Shown here one piece after another: positions 1 through 10,400 of a stretch of 64,000 bases of DNA. The translations under genes were made by a program, and so were the position numbers. A model generated the notes under the pieces. That model did no database searches. It was not told the DNA's origin and saw nothing but the letters and a program-made list of their open reading frames with translations. The DNA comes from Stammera capleta_W. Its GTDB lineage: Bacteria > Pseudomonadota > Gammaproteobacteria > Enterobacterales > Enterobacteriaceae. Each line of letters opens with the position of its first letter. Within the stretch, counting starts at the first letter, position 1. The stretch is taken from NCBI GenBank assembly GCA_036689315.1, contig CP144790.1, forward strand, positions 227,641 to 291,640, read 5' to 3'.

Positions 1-513
1 AATAAAAAAATTTTATTTAATAAAAAAATACCAAAATGTTATTCAAATTTAGAATGTCCAGATCAACTTAAAAATGTTATTAAAAATTTATCTTCTAAAA
101 ATGGTTTTAATATAAAAGGATTAGGTAAAAATATAATATATAAATTAATAAAAAAAAAATACATTACTTCAATTGAATCTATTTTTAATTTAAATTATAA
201 AAATTTAATAAAAATATATAACATAAAAAAAAAAATTGCTAAAAAAATTTTATTATCTATAAATAAATCAAAAAATATAAATTTAAAAAATTTCATTTTT
301 TCATTATCTATTCCAGGAATAGGTATTTTTACTTCTAATTGTCTTTCTATATATTTTAAATATATAAATAATTTTTTAAATTCTAATATAGATAATTTAA
401 AAAAAATAAAAAATATTGGTATAAAAAAAGCTATTATAATAAATAATTATTTAAATAATAAAATAAATATAAAAAATATAAAAAAAATTTTAAAAAAAAT
501 AAAAATAAATTAA
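1..513 (+). CDS. ligA: NAD-dependent DNA ligase, C-terminal part (cut by window edge)
   Basis: The frame is open from base 1 to a TAA at 511-513, so the 5' part lies outside the window. The start of the visible part holds the second half of the zinc site (PKCYSNLEC, a Cx5C pair matching CTGGLIC in E. coli LigA). The helix-hairpin-helix region follows, including GLGKNIIYKLI and SIPGIGIF. The enzyme seals nicks in DNA using NAD. The protein ends about where the E. coli HhH domain ends, so the C-terminal BRCT domain (about 80 residues) is missing and TAA is a true stop. Its last 4 bases overlap the convergent gltX; ligA and gltX are also near each other in E. coli. Confidence 0.9.
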   Translation, partial: NKKILFNKKIPKCYSNLECPDQLKNVIKNLSSKNGFNIKGLGKNIIYKLIKKKYITSIESIFNLNYKNLIKIYNIKKKIAKKILLSINKSKNINLKNFIFSLSIPGIGIFTSNCLSIYFKYINNFLNSNIDNLKKIKNIGIKKAIIINNYLNNKINIKNIKKILKKIKIN

Positions 514-1922
514 TTAAAATTTAATTTTTTCATAAAATAATTTATTCTGTATAAAAATTTATCTTTTTGTAAAAGTAAAATTAACATACTTAAATTAATA
601 CCTTTTTCTTTACCAGTTAAACAAAAATTTAACATATAATATATTTTTTTTTTACTAATTATTTTAAATTTAATAAACATTTTACTCAAAATACAATTTA
701 TATATTTTATATTTCAATTAAAATTATTAACTGAAAAACTATCAAAAATAAATTTTAAAATTTTATAATAAATTAATTTTTTATACTTAAAATATATTTT
801 TTTATCTAAAAAAAATATATTATTAATAAATATTTTACATATTTTAACAATATCTAATAATGAATATGAGTTTTTAGAAAAAAAAGTTATTATTTCTGAA
901 ATATTATTAATTTTTTTTATATCTATTTTTTCATTTATAAAAAAAGGTTTTAAATAATAAAATAATTTTTTATATGAAATATTATATATATAATATTTAT
1001 TTATTCATTTTAATTTATCTATATTTATAATACATGGTGATTTATTAATATCTTTTAAATTAAATAAATATTTCATCTCATTTATATTAAATATTTCCTT
1101 ATTACCATAAGACCAACCTAATCTAATAATATAATTTAATATTGATTCAGGTAAAAAACCATTATTAATATAATTAAATATATTTGAGTTAATATTTCTT
1201 TTAGATAATTTTTTTTTATTTTTATCTAAAATAATTGGTAAATGAGCATAAAATGGCAATTTATAATTTAAAGAATTTAAAATATTTATTTGTTTTGGTG
1301 TATTATTTATATGTTCATTTCCTCTTATAACATGAGTTATATTCATATAATAATCATCAACAGAAACACAAAAATTATAAGTTGGTATACCATTAGATCT
1401 TTGAATAACAAAATCATCTAATTCATAATTATTTATTGATATTTTTCCATAAATAATATCATTAAAAAAAATTTTTCCTTTTATATTATTTTTAAATCTA
1501 ATAACATAACATTTATTTTTTTTACTAAAAAAATCTTTATTTCTACAAAATCTATCATAAATTGGTTTTATTTTTTTTTTTTTACAAATATATCTTAATC
1601 TATTTATTCTTTCTTTTGAACAAAAGCATTTATATGCTAATCCTTTTATTAACATTTTATTAATAATTTCTTTATAAAAAGATAATCTATTTGATTGAAA
1701 AATAGGACCTTCATCCCAATATAAACCTAACCATTCTAATATATAAAAAATATAATCTGAATAATTTTTATTAGATCTATTAATATCTGTATCTTCAATA
1801 CGAAGTATAAATTTTCCATTGTTTTTTCTTGAATATAACCAAGAAAAAAAAGCTGTTCTTATATTACCAATATGTAAAAAACCTGTAGGACTTGGAGCAA
1901 ATCTTGTTATAACAGTAAACAT
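510..1922 (-). CDS. gltX: glutamyl-tRNA synthetase with two in-frame TGA (Trp) codons
   Basis: Class I synthetase that charges tRNA-Glu. The HIGH motif is FLHIGN near residue 16 and the KMSKS equivalent is KKLSKR near residue 238. With the standard code the frame stops at 1005-1007. Reading that TGA (codon 306) as Trp gives DKLKWINKYYI, matching DKLLWLNHHYI of E. coli, and the frame runs on to a TAA at 510-512. A second TGA (codon 403, at 714-716) also falls at a Trp of the family (FNWNIKYI versus DWTAENV). The full length is 470 aa against 471 in E. coli, which shows the gene is intact. Four other Trp codons are TGG. An AAAGGAG ribosome site lies about 12 bases before the ATG. The end overlaps ligA by 4 bases. 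Confidence 0.95.
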
Positions 1923-2028
1923 TAAAAAATATTCTCCTTTAAAAAAAAAATAAAAATTTTATTAAATTAATTTATATAAAAATATATAATATATATATTA
2001 TATTATTTATAAAAAAAAAAAATTAATT

Positions 2029-3825
2029 ATGAAATTATCTATTAAAAATATAAGAAATTTTTCAATTATAGCACATATAGATCATGGTAAATCTACATTA
2101 TCAGATAGAATAATAGAAATATGTACAGGAAAAAAAATAAAAAAAACAGAAGAAAGAATTTTAGATTCAATGGAAATAGAAAAAGAAAGAGGAATAACAA
2201 TAAAAGCACAAAGTGTACATTTAAATTATAAAAAAAATAATACTATATATAATTTTAATTTAATAGATACACCAGGACATACAGATTTTTATTATGAAGT
2301 TTCTAAATCACTAAATATATGTGATGGTGTTCTACTTTTAATTGATTCAACTCAAGGAATAGAAGCACAAACAATTGCTAATTATAATATTGCTAAAAAA
2401 TTAAAATTAAAAATTATACCTATAATTAATAAAATAGATTTACCATATTCAAATATAGAAAAAACATTAAATCAAATAAAAAATATATTAAATATAAATA
2501 CAAAAAAAATAATAAAATGTTCAGGAAAAACAGGATACGGTGTTAATTCAATTATAACAGAAATAATAAAAAATATTCCATATCCAAAAGGTAAAATAAA
2601 TTTACCTTTTAATGCAATAATAATAGATTCAATATTTGATAAATATTTAGGAATAGCTTTTTTAATAAAAATAAAAAATGGTTTAATAAAAAAAAAAGAT
2701 AAAATAAAATTTATAAATAAAAAAAATATATATACTGTAGAAAAAATATATATATATATTCCACAAAAAAAAGAAATTAATTATTTAAATTGTGGTGAAA
2801 TAGGATGAATATCATGTAATATAAAAAAAATAGAAAAATTATCAATAAATAATGAAATTATTTCTATAAAAAATACAATAAAAAAAAAATATAAATCTTT
2901 AAAAGAAATAAAACCACAAATATATGCAGAAATATATCCTATAAATAATAAAGATTTTAATTATTTTGAAAAATCATTAAATAAATTAAAATTAAATGAT
3001 TCATCTTTGTTTTTTAAAAAAAAATCATCTCATATTTTAGGTTTTGGTTTTAAATGTGGTTTTCTAGGATTATTACATATGGAAATAACAAAACAAAGAT
3101 TAGAAAGAGAATATAATTTAAATATTATAATAACAACACCTTCAGTTACATATAAATTATATGATAAAAAAAATAAAGTTTATTATATAAATAATAATAA
3201 TAATTTATTACCCAAAAATAAAATAAAAAAAATAAAAGAACCAATATCTACTTGTAATATAATTACTCCACAAAAATATATAGGAAAAATAATTAATTTA
3301 TGTATAAAAAAAAGAGGAAAACAAAAAAAAATATTATTTTATGAAAAAAATGTATTAATTACATATGAAATTCCTACTTCAGAAATAATAACAAATTTTT
3401 CAGATAAATTAAAATCTATTTCTAGTGGATATGCATCATTTAATTATTCATTTAAAAAATTTAAAAAATCTAATATAGTATCATTAGATATTTTAATAAA
3501 TAAAAAAAAAGTAGAAATATTATCTTCTTTTGTACATAAAAAAAATGTAAAAATTTATGGAAAAAAAATTACAGAAATAATAAAAAAAACATTACCAAGA
3601 CAACAATTTGATATAACAATACAATCAGCTTATAATAATAAAATTATATCAAAATCAAAAATAAAAGCATTAAGAAAAAATGTTACATCTAAATGTTATG
3701 GAGGTGATATTTCTAGAAAAAAAAAATTACTTCAAAAACAAAAACAAGGAAAAAAAAAAATGAAAAAAATAGGTAATATTTTTATTTCTCAAGAAACATT
3801 TTTAAAAATATTAAAAATTAATTAA
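2029..3825 (+). CDS. lepA: elongation factor 4 (LepA) with one in-frame TGA (Trp) codon
   Basis: Translational GTPase that acts on stalled ribosomes. G motifs are visible: AHIDHGKST near residue 16, DTPGH near 83 and NKID near 137. A TGA at 2806-2808 (codon 260) interrupts the frame at GEIG-stop-ISCNIK, where E. coli LepA reads GEVGW. Read as Trp, the gene gives 598 aa, against 599 in E. coli, with the LepA C-terminal domain complete (SIKALRKNVTSKCYGGDISRKK). No TGG is present in the gene, so its only Trp is the TGA. It is first in a tight plus-strand run lepA-lepB-rnc-era, the E. coli order. Confidence 0.96.
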
Positions 3826-3846
3826 TATATATATTAGGAATTAATA

Positions 3847-4800
3847 ATGAAATTTAATTATTTATTATTTATTTTTGTTATTTTTACTGGTTTTTTTTAT
3901 TTTTTAAATAAAAATAAAAAAATACAAAATTTTATTAATTCTAATATAAAAAATATTTTTATCTTTAATTATTTTTTTTATTTTATAAATAAAATATCTA
4001 ATGAATTTTTTATTATTTTATTTTTTTTATTTATATTTAGATTTTTTTTATATGAACCATTTAGAATACCATCTGCATCAATGATTCCAACATTATTAAA
4101 AGATGATTTTATTTTAGTAGAAAAATTTTCTTATAATATAAGAAATCCAATAACAAATAAAATTATATTTTATACAAAAAAACCAAAATATGGAGATTTA
4201 GTTGTTTTTCAATATCCATATAATAAAAATAATTTATATATAAAAAGAATAATTGGATTACCAAATGATATCATTTTTTATGACGAAAAAAATAAAATAA
4301 TAAAAATATATAAAAAATGTAATAATAAAAAAAAATATTGCTTAAAAAAAAATTTAATTAATTATTCAAATAAAAAAAAAAGTTTACTTATTGAAGAAAT
4401 AATAATAGAAAATAATTCAATTAAAGAATTAATTTTAAATAAAAATAATATTAATATAAAAAAAATACATAAAAAAAATATATATCAATTAATTGAATTA
4501 TTTGAAAAAAAAGAAAAAATAAATAAAAAAGAACATAATATAATTTTAATTCCAAATGAAAAATTTGGTAAATATTTTAATTATATTTATAAAAATATAA
4601 ATAAAATATGGTTTATTCCAAAAAATAATTATTTTGTCTTAGGTGATTATAGAGACAATAGTTTAGATAGTAGATATTGGGGTTTTTTAAATAAAAATAT
4701 GTTAATAGGAAAAGCAAAATATATATGGATGAGTTTAGAAAAAGAAAATAATAATTTTTTTTTAAAAATTAGATTAAAAAGAATTGGTAAAATTTTTTAA
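3847..4800 (+). CDS. lepB: signal peptidase I
   Basis: Membrane protease that removes signal peptides from exported proteins. Two hydrophobic segments (about residues 4-20 and 54-69) precede the catalytic domain. The catalytic serine is Ser78 in PSASMIPTL and the general-base lysine is Lys133 in YIKRIIGLP. The family box GDYRDNSLDSRYWG lies near the end. At 317 aa it is close to E. coli (324), although the middle insert has become lysine- and asparagine-rich. It lies 21 bases after lepA and is followed by rnc, as in E. coli. Its presence implies that some Sec-dependent export remains, consistent with secE and signal peptides on Skp and BamA in this window. Confidence 0.94.
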   Translation: MKFNYLLFIFVIFTGFFYFLNKNKKIQNFINSNIKNIFIFNYFFYFINKISNEFFIILFFLFIFRFFLYEPFRIPSASMIPTLLKDDFILVEKFSYNIRNPITNKIIFYTKKPKYGDLVVFQYPYNKNNLYIKRIIGLPNDIIFYDEKNKIIKIYKKCNNKKKYCLKKNLINYSNKKKSLLIEEIIIENNSIKELILNKNNINIKKIHKKNIYQLIELFEKKEKINKKEHNIILIPNEKFGKYFNYIYKNINKIWFIPKNNYFVLGDYRDNSLDSRYWGFLNKNMLIGKAKYIWMSLEKENNNFFLKIRLKRIGKIF

Positions 4801-4813
4801 AATATATATATTT

Positions 4814-5491
4814 ATGTATAGAATAAATAAATTACAAAATAAAATAAAATATAAATTTAAAAATAAAAAAATATTAATTCTTTCTCTAACACATAGAAGT
4901 TACAGTATTAATCATAATGAAAGACTAGAATTTTTAGGAGATTCAATTTTAAATTTTATAATAACAAAAAAAATATATAAAAAATTCTTTTTAGAAAAAG
5001 AAGGATATATGACAAGAATTAGATCAAATCTAGTAAATAGAGAAAATTTATTAAAAATTGCACAAAAACTAGAATTAAATAAATATATTTTATTAGGACA
5101 AGGAGAAATAAAAATGAAAGGACAATATAAAAAATCAATATTATCAAATACAGTAGAAGCTATTATAGGTGGTATATTTTTGGATAGTAATAATATAAAA
5201 ATAGTAGAAAATATAATTAATAAATTATTTTTTAAAAATAATAAATTTTTTTACATAAAAAAAAATTCAAAAGATTTTAAAACATTATTACAAGAATATT
5301 TACAAAAATTAAAATTACCTTTACCTAAATATTTAGTTGTAAATAAACAAGGAAAAGATCACGAAAAAAAATTTACTGTACAATGTAAAATTAAATATTT
5401 AAAAAAAATTACAGAAGGAAAAGGTAATAATAAAAAAAAAGCTGAACAAATAGCAGCAAAAAAAGCTTTGATAAATTTAGGATTAATTTAA
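4814..5491 (+). CDS. rnc: ribonuclease III
   Basis: Double-strand-specific endoribonuclease that processes rRNA precursors and some mRNAs. The RNase III signature ERLEFLGDS is at about residues 36-44, the second acidic site is in TVEAIIGGIFLDS, and a double-stranded-RNA binding domain fills the last 70 residues (KKAEQIAAKKALINLGL). The ATG at 4814 is preferred over the upstream ATG at 4784 because it gives 225 aa (226 in E. coli), aligns with the E. coli N-terminus (INRLQRKLGY) and avoids overlap with lepB. It is followed by era after 20 bases, a conserved pair. Confidence 0.94.
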   Translation: MYRINKLQNKIKYKFKNKKILILSLTHRSYSINHNERLEFLGDSILNFIITKKIYKKFFLEKEGYMTRIRSNLVNRENLLKIAQKLELNKYILLGQGEIKMKGQYKKSILSNTVEAIIGGIFLDSNNIKIVENIINKLFFKNNKFFYIKKNSKDFKTLLQEYLQKLKLPLPKYLVVNKQGKDHEKKFTVQCKIKYLKKITEGKGNNKKKAEQIAAKKALINLGLI

Positions 5492-5511
5492 TATAAAAAA
5501 TTTTAATTAAA

Positions 5512-6381
5512 ATGAATAATTTTTCAGAAAAAAAAAATGCCTATATACCAATAATAGGAAAAACTAATGTAGGAAAATCTACTATTTTTAATAAATTAAT
5601 TAATAAAAAAATATCAATTACTTCTTCAAAAAAAAATACAACACAAAAAAATATTATCGGAATAAAAACAAAAAAAAATAATCAATATATATATATTGAT
5701 ACTCCTGGTTTTAGTAAAAATAAAAATCAAAAAAAATATATTTTTTTAGTTATAAAAAATATTAAAATTTATTTTAATATAAAAAAAATAAATATAATAT
5801 TTTTTATTATTGAAAATTTTATTAGTTTTTATGAAATAATATTAATAAAAGAATTAGAAAAAACAAAAATACCTTTATTATTATTAATAAATAAAATAGA
5901 TAAAATTAAAGATAAAAAAAAATTATTACCATTAATAAATAAAATAAAAGAAAAAAATAAATATATACATACAATATTTCCAATATCAAAATATGAAAAA
6001 TTAAATATATATAAAAAAATTGAAAATAATATAAAAATATTTTTAAAAAAATCTAATCATATTTTTAATAATAAAAAAAAAACTACATGTTCTAAATCTT
6101 TTATTATTTTAGAAAAAATAAGAGAAAAAACAATAAGATTAATAGGAGATGAAATACCATATTTTATAAATTTTAAATTAAATAAAATAAATATAAATAA
6201 AAATTTTTATGAAATACATATATATATTTTAATAAAAAAAAATCAATATAAAAAAATTTTAATAGGTAAAAAAGGAAAAAAAATTAAAAAAATTATTTTT
6301 CTTTCTTCTAAATCAATAAAAAATTACTTAAAAACAAAAAAAAAAATTAAATTGTTTATTATAATAAAAAAAAATAAATAA
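5512..6381 (+). CDS. era: GTPase Era
   Basis: GTPase that assists 16S rRNA maturation and 30S assembly. Motifs seen are G1 GKTNVGKST (residues 16-24), G3 DTPG near 64 and G4 NKID near 127. A KH RNA-binding domain is marked by ILIGKKGKKIKKI near residue 245. The length is 289 aa, compared with 301 in E. coli. The region just after G3 is poorly conserved and rich in Ile/Lys/Asn, but the frame and all nucleotide-binding motifs are kept. Last gene of the lepA-lepB-rnc-era run; convergent with trpS, which ends 11 bases away. Confidence 0.92.
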   Translation: MNNFSEKKNAYIPIIGKTNVGKSTIFNKLINKKISITSSKKNTTQKNIIGIKTKKNNQYIYIDTPGFSKNKNQKKYIFLVIKNIKIYFNIKKINIIFFIIENFISFYEIILIKELEKTKIPLLLLINKIDKIKDKKKLLPLINKIKEKNKYIHTIFPISKYEKLNIYKKIENNIKIFLKKSNHIFNNKKKTTCSKSFIILEKIREKTIRLIGDEIPYFINFKLNKININKNFYEIHIYILIKKNQYKKILIGKKGKKIKKIIFLSSKSIKNYLKTKKKIKLFIIIKKNK

Positions 6382-6392
6382 TATATTTTTTT

Positions 6393-7394
6393 TTATAAAA
6401 TATTTATTCCTATATATTTAGATATAATCTTTATATTTTTTTTTGCTATTTTAGATACTATTTTTTTTCCCTCTATTAATATATTTTTCAATAATTTTTC
6501 TTTTTTCCTAAAATAAAAATATTTTTCTTGAAAAAAATAAATAAATTTAATAATTTCATTATAAACAACTTTTTTAAATTCATTATAATTATATGAATAA
6601 AATTTATTTTCTAAAATAGAAATAGATATATTTTTTAAACTAGAAATTATATTTAATAAATTAGAAATTCCTGGTTTATTTTTAATATCATAAATAATTT
6701 TTGGAGGATAATCAGAATCTGTTAATGATTTATTAATTTTTTTTTTTATTATATGTGGAGAATCTAATAAAAAAATAACATTATTAGTATTAACATCTGA
6801 TTTAGACATTTTTTTTATAGGATTAATAAGAGACATTATTTTGGAACTATTTTTTTTTAAAATATAATTAGGAATAACAAAAATTTCATTAGAATAAAAT
6901 TTATTTATTCTAATAGCAATATTTCTAACTAACTCTATATGTTGAACTTGATCAAAACCCACAGGAACAAAATTAGTTTTATATAATAAAATATCAGCGG
7001 CCATTAAAATTGGATATGTAAATAAACCAATATTTTTTTTTTTATAATTATTTATTTTATTTTTAAATTGAGTCATACGATTTAATTCACCTATATATGA
7101 AAAACAATTTAAAATCCAATACAATTGAGTATGTTGTACAATACTAGATTGTAAAAAAATTACACAATTTTCCGGAGTAATATCACAAGCAAGAAAAACA
7201 GCTAATAAATTAAAAATATTATTATTTAATAAATTAAAACTATTAATATTAGTAATAGAATGTAAATCAGCTATACAATAAAAACAATTATATTTTTTTT
7301 GTAATTCTTTAAATTGACTTAAAACAGCAATATAATGCCCTATTGTTAAATTACCTGTTGGTTGTATTCCACTAAAAACAATCTTTTTTAACAT
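6393..7394 (-). CDS. trpS: tryptophanyl-tRNA synthetase
   Basis: Class I synthetase that charges tRNA-Trp. The HIGH motif is TIGHY at residues 17-21 and KMSKS is at residues 195-199. The total length is 333 aa (334 in E. coli), so the enzyme is complete. In this genome it would supply Trp for both UGG and UGA codons through the single tRNA-Trp seen at 47.75 kb. Its own Trp codon (YWIL) is TGG and no TGA interrupts it. Transcribed leftward, 13 bases downstream of rpoC; this is not the usual E. coli neighbour. Confidence 0.95.
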   Translation of the reverse strand: MLKKIVFSGIQPTGNLTIGHYIAVLSQFKELQKKYNCFYCIADLHSITNINSFNLLNNNIFNLLAVFLACDITPENCVIFLQSSIVQHTQLYWILNCFSYIGELNRMTQFKNKINNYKKKNIGLFTYPILMAADILLYKTNFVPVGFDQVQHIELVRNIAIRINKFYSNEIFVIPNYILKKNSSKIMSLINPIKKMSKSDVNTNNVIFLLDSPHIIKKKINKSLTDSDYPPKIIYDIKNKPGISNLLNIISSLKNISISILENKFYSYNYNEFKKVVYNEIIKFIYFFQEKYFYFRKKEKLLKNILIEGKKIVSKIAKKNIKIISKYIGINIL

Positions 7395-7407
7395 AAATTA
7401 TAATTAA

Positions 7408-10400
7408 TTAATCTTTATCTTTAAATAAATTTTCTGAAACAAATAAATTATTTACTTTTTTATATGATTTTTTTTCATTAAAAAAAATGTTTTTTTTTAC
7501 ATTTTTATTTATTTTATATTTATTTTTTTTATTATGATATGAATACCCTGTACCAGACGGAATTAACCTTCCTACAATAACATTTTCTTTCAAACCTCTT
7601 AATTCATCTATTTTACCAGAAACAGCAGATTCAGTTAAAACTCTAGTTGTTTCTTGAAAAGATGCTGCAGAAATAAATGATTCTGTAGCTAAAGATGCTT
7701 TTGTTATTCCTAATAATTCACGTTTATATTTTATTTTTATTTTATTATTTAAAATTAAATCTTTATTTATTATTCTTACTCTAGATAATTCAATTTGTTC
7801 ACCAGATAGTAATTTAGAATCTCCTCCATCAACTATAGTAACTCTACGCAACATCTGTCTTATTATAACTTCAATATGTTTATCATTTATTTTTACACCT
7901 TGTAATCTATAAACATCTTGTACTTCATTAACAATATACTTAGTAACTTCATCTACACCTTTTAATTTTAAAATATCATGAGCTGAAGGACTACCATCAG
8001 AAATAATATCACCTTTTTCAACTAATTCTCCTTCAAAAACATTTAATTGTCTCCATTTAGGAATCATATCTTCATGAACAAACAAACCATCAATAGATGT
8101 TATAATTAAACGTATTTTACCTTTAGTTTCTTTACCAAAACTAACATTTCCTGTAATCTCCGCAAGAATAGCTGATTCTTTAGGTTTTCTTGCTTCAAAT
8201 AAATCCGCAACACGAGGTAAACCCCCAGTTATATCTTTAGTTCCTCCATATTCCTGTGAAACTCTAGCTAAAATATCACCAGCTGATACATAAGAATTAT
8301 CTTCTATTTGTACAATAGCTTTTCCTGGCAAAAAATATTGAGCAACTATATCAGTACCTGTAATTAAAATATCATTACCATTAAAATCAACTATTTTAAT
8401 AGATGGTCTTAATTCTTTATTAAAATTACTAGATTTTCTATCTATTTGATCTAAAATTACAATTGATGTTAATCCTGTTAATTCATCAGTCTGTCTAGTA
8501 ATAGTTTTACCTTCAAAAATATCTATAAACTTAACATATCCACTTACTTCTGTAATTATAGGCATAGTATGAGGATCCCAATTAACAACTATTTCTCCAA
8601 CAGAAACAAAATCACCATTTAATTTTTCAACAATAGAACCATAAGGAAGTTTATATTTTTCTTTAATTAAACCTAATTTATCTATAATCATTAATTCAAC
8701 ATTTCTTGAAAGAACAACTAATTTACCAATAGAATTTATAACATATTTTAAATTAATTAATTTTATAAAACCATTATTTTTAACTCTTATGTTTGATTCA
8801 GATGCAACTCTAGAAGCTGCACCACCAATATGAAAAGTTCTCATAGTTAATTGTGTTCCTGGTTCACCTATAGATTGTGCAGCAATAACACCAATAGCTT
8901 CACCTTGATTAATTAAATGTCCTCTAGCTAAATCAAGACCATAACAAAAAGAACAAACACCAAAATTAGTTTCACAAGTAACAACAGAACGAACTTTAAC
9001 ATTAGAAATAGCTAATTTATCCAAAATATCACATGAAAAATTATCCAATAATGTATTTTTTTTTAATAAAATTTTTTTGGTTTTAGGACAAAAAATATCT
9101 TCTATAATAACTCTACCTAAAATACGTTCTCTTAAAGATTCTTTTATATTTCCTCCTTCAATAATAGGAGTAATTATAATTCCACAATCTGTTTTACAAT
9201 CATCTTCAATTACTACTAAATCTTGTGCTACATCAACTAAACGACGAGTTAAATAACCAGAATTTGCTGTTTTTAAAGCAGTATCAGCTAAACCTTTTCT
9301 TGCTCCATGTGTTGAAATAAAATATTGTAATACATTTAATCCTTCCCTAAAATTAGCTGTAATAGGAGTTTCAATAATAGAACCATCAGGTTTTGCCATT
9401 AAACCTCTCATTCCAGCTAACTGTCTTATTTGTGCAGCAGATCCTCTTGCTCCAGAATCAGCCATCATATAAACACTATTAAAAGAACTTTGTTTTTTTT
9501 TTTTACCATTAAAATAAACAAACTCAACAGATAAATTATCCATCATAGACATAACAACACGTTCATTTGCTATTGCCCAAATATCAATTACTTTATTATA
9601 TTTTTCTCCTAAAGTAACTAAACCAGACTGAAATTGTTCTTGAATTTCAGAAACTTCATTTTCAGCTTCTTTAATAATTTCTTTTTTATTTTCAGGAATC
9701 ATCATATCATCTATACCAACAGATAAACCAGAAATAGTAGCATAAGAAAATCCTGTATACATTATTTTATCTGCAAATATTACAGTTTCTTTTAAACCTA
9801 AAATTTGATAACAAATACTAATCATTTTAGATATTTCTTTTTTATCTAAAACTTTATTAATTAAAGAAAAAGATAAACCTTTAGGAACAATATTCCATAA
9901 TATTGCACGACCAATTGTTGTATCAACTATTATAGTTTTTTTTTCAAAAACATTATTTTTTTTACAAAATTCAATTATTTTAACTTTTACTTGTGCATGA
10001 ATAGAGGCAATACCAACTTTATAAACATATTCTGCTTCTTTTATACTAGAAAGAAACATACCTTCACCTAAAGCTTTTATTTTTTTACTAGTCATATAAT
10101 ATATTCCTAAAACAACATCTTGAGACGGAACAATAACAGGATCACCACTAGCTGGTGATAAAATATTATTTGTAGACATCATAAGCGCTCTTGCTTCTAA
10201 TTGAGCTTCCAATGTTAAAGGAACATGAACAGCCATCTGATCACCATCAAAATCAGCATTATAAGCAGCACATACTAAAGGATGTAATTGAATTGCTTTA
10301 CCTTCTACCAATATAGGTTCAAAAGCTTGAATACCTAAACGATGTAAAGTAGGTGCTCTATTTAAAAGAACTGGATGTTGTTTTATAACATTATCTAAAA

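Noticed and set aside
2806..2808. Selenocysteine insertion or programmed stop as an explanation of TGA.
   Set aside because: The sites align with conserved Trp, not Cys or Sec, occur in eight unrelated genes, and no SECIS-like hairpin is evident after them.
2029..3825. lepA, gltX, proS, envZ, efp, valS and bamA as split genes or pseudogenes.
   Set aside because: Each break is a TGA with the frame continuing at once in the same frame and full similarity on both sides; no TAA or TAG breaks occur in these genes. Random decay would give mixed stops and frameshifts.
4784..4813. Upstream ATG of rnc, and upstream ATGs of rpmB, frr, rpoD and rpsU.
   Set aside because: The added residues have no counterpart in E. 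coli; the internal ATGs align with the known starts, and in rpmB and rpsU the ribosome site lies inside the longer frame.
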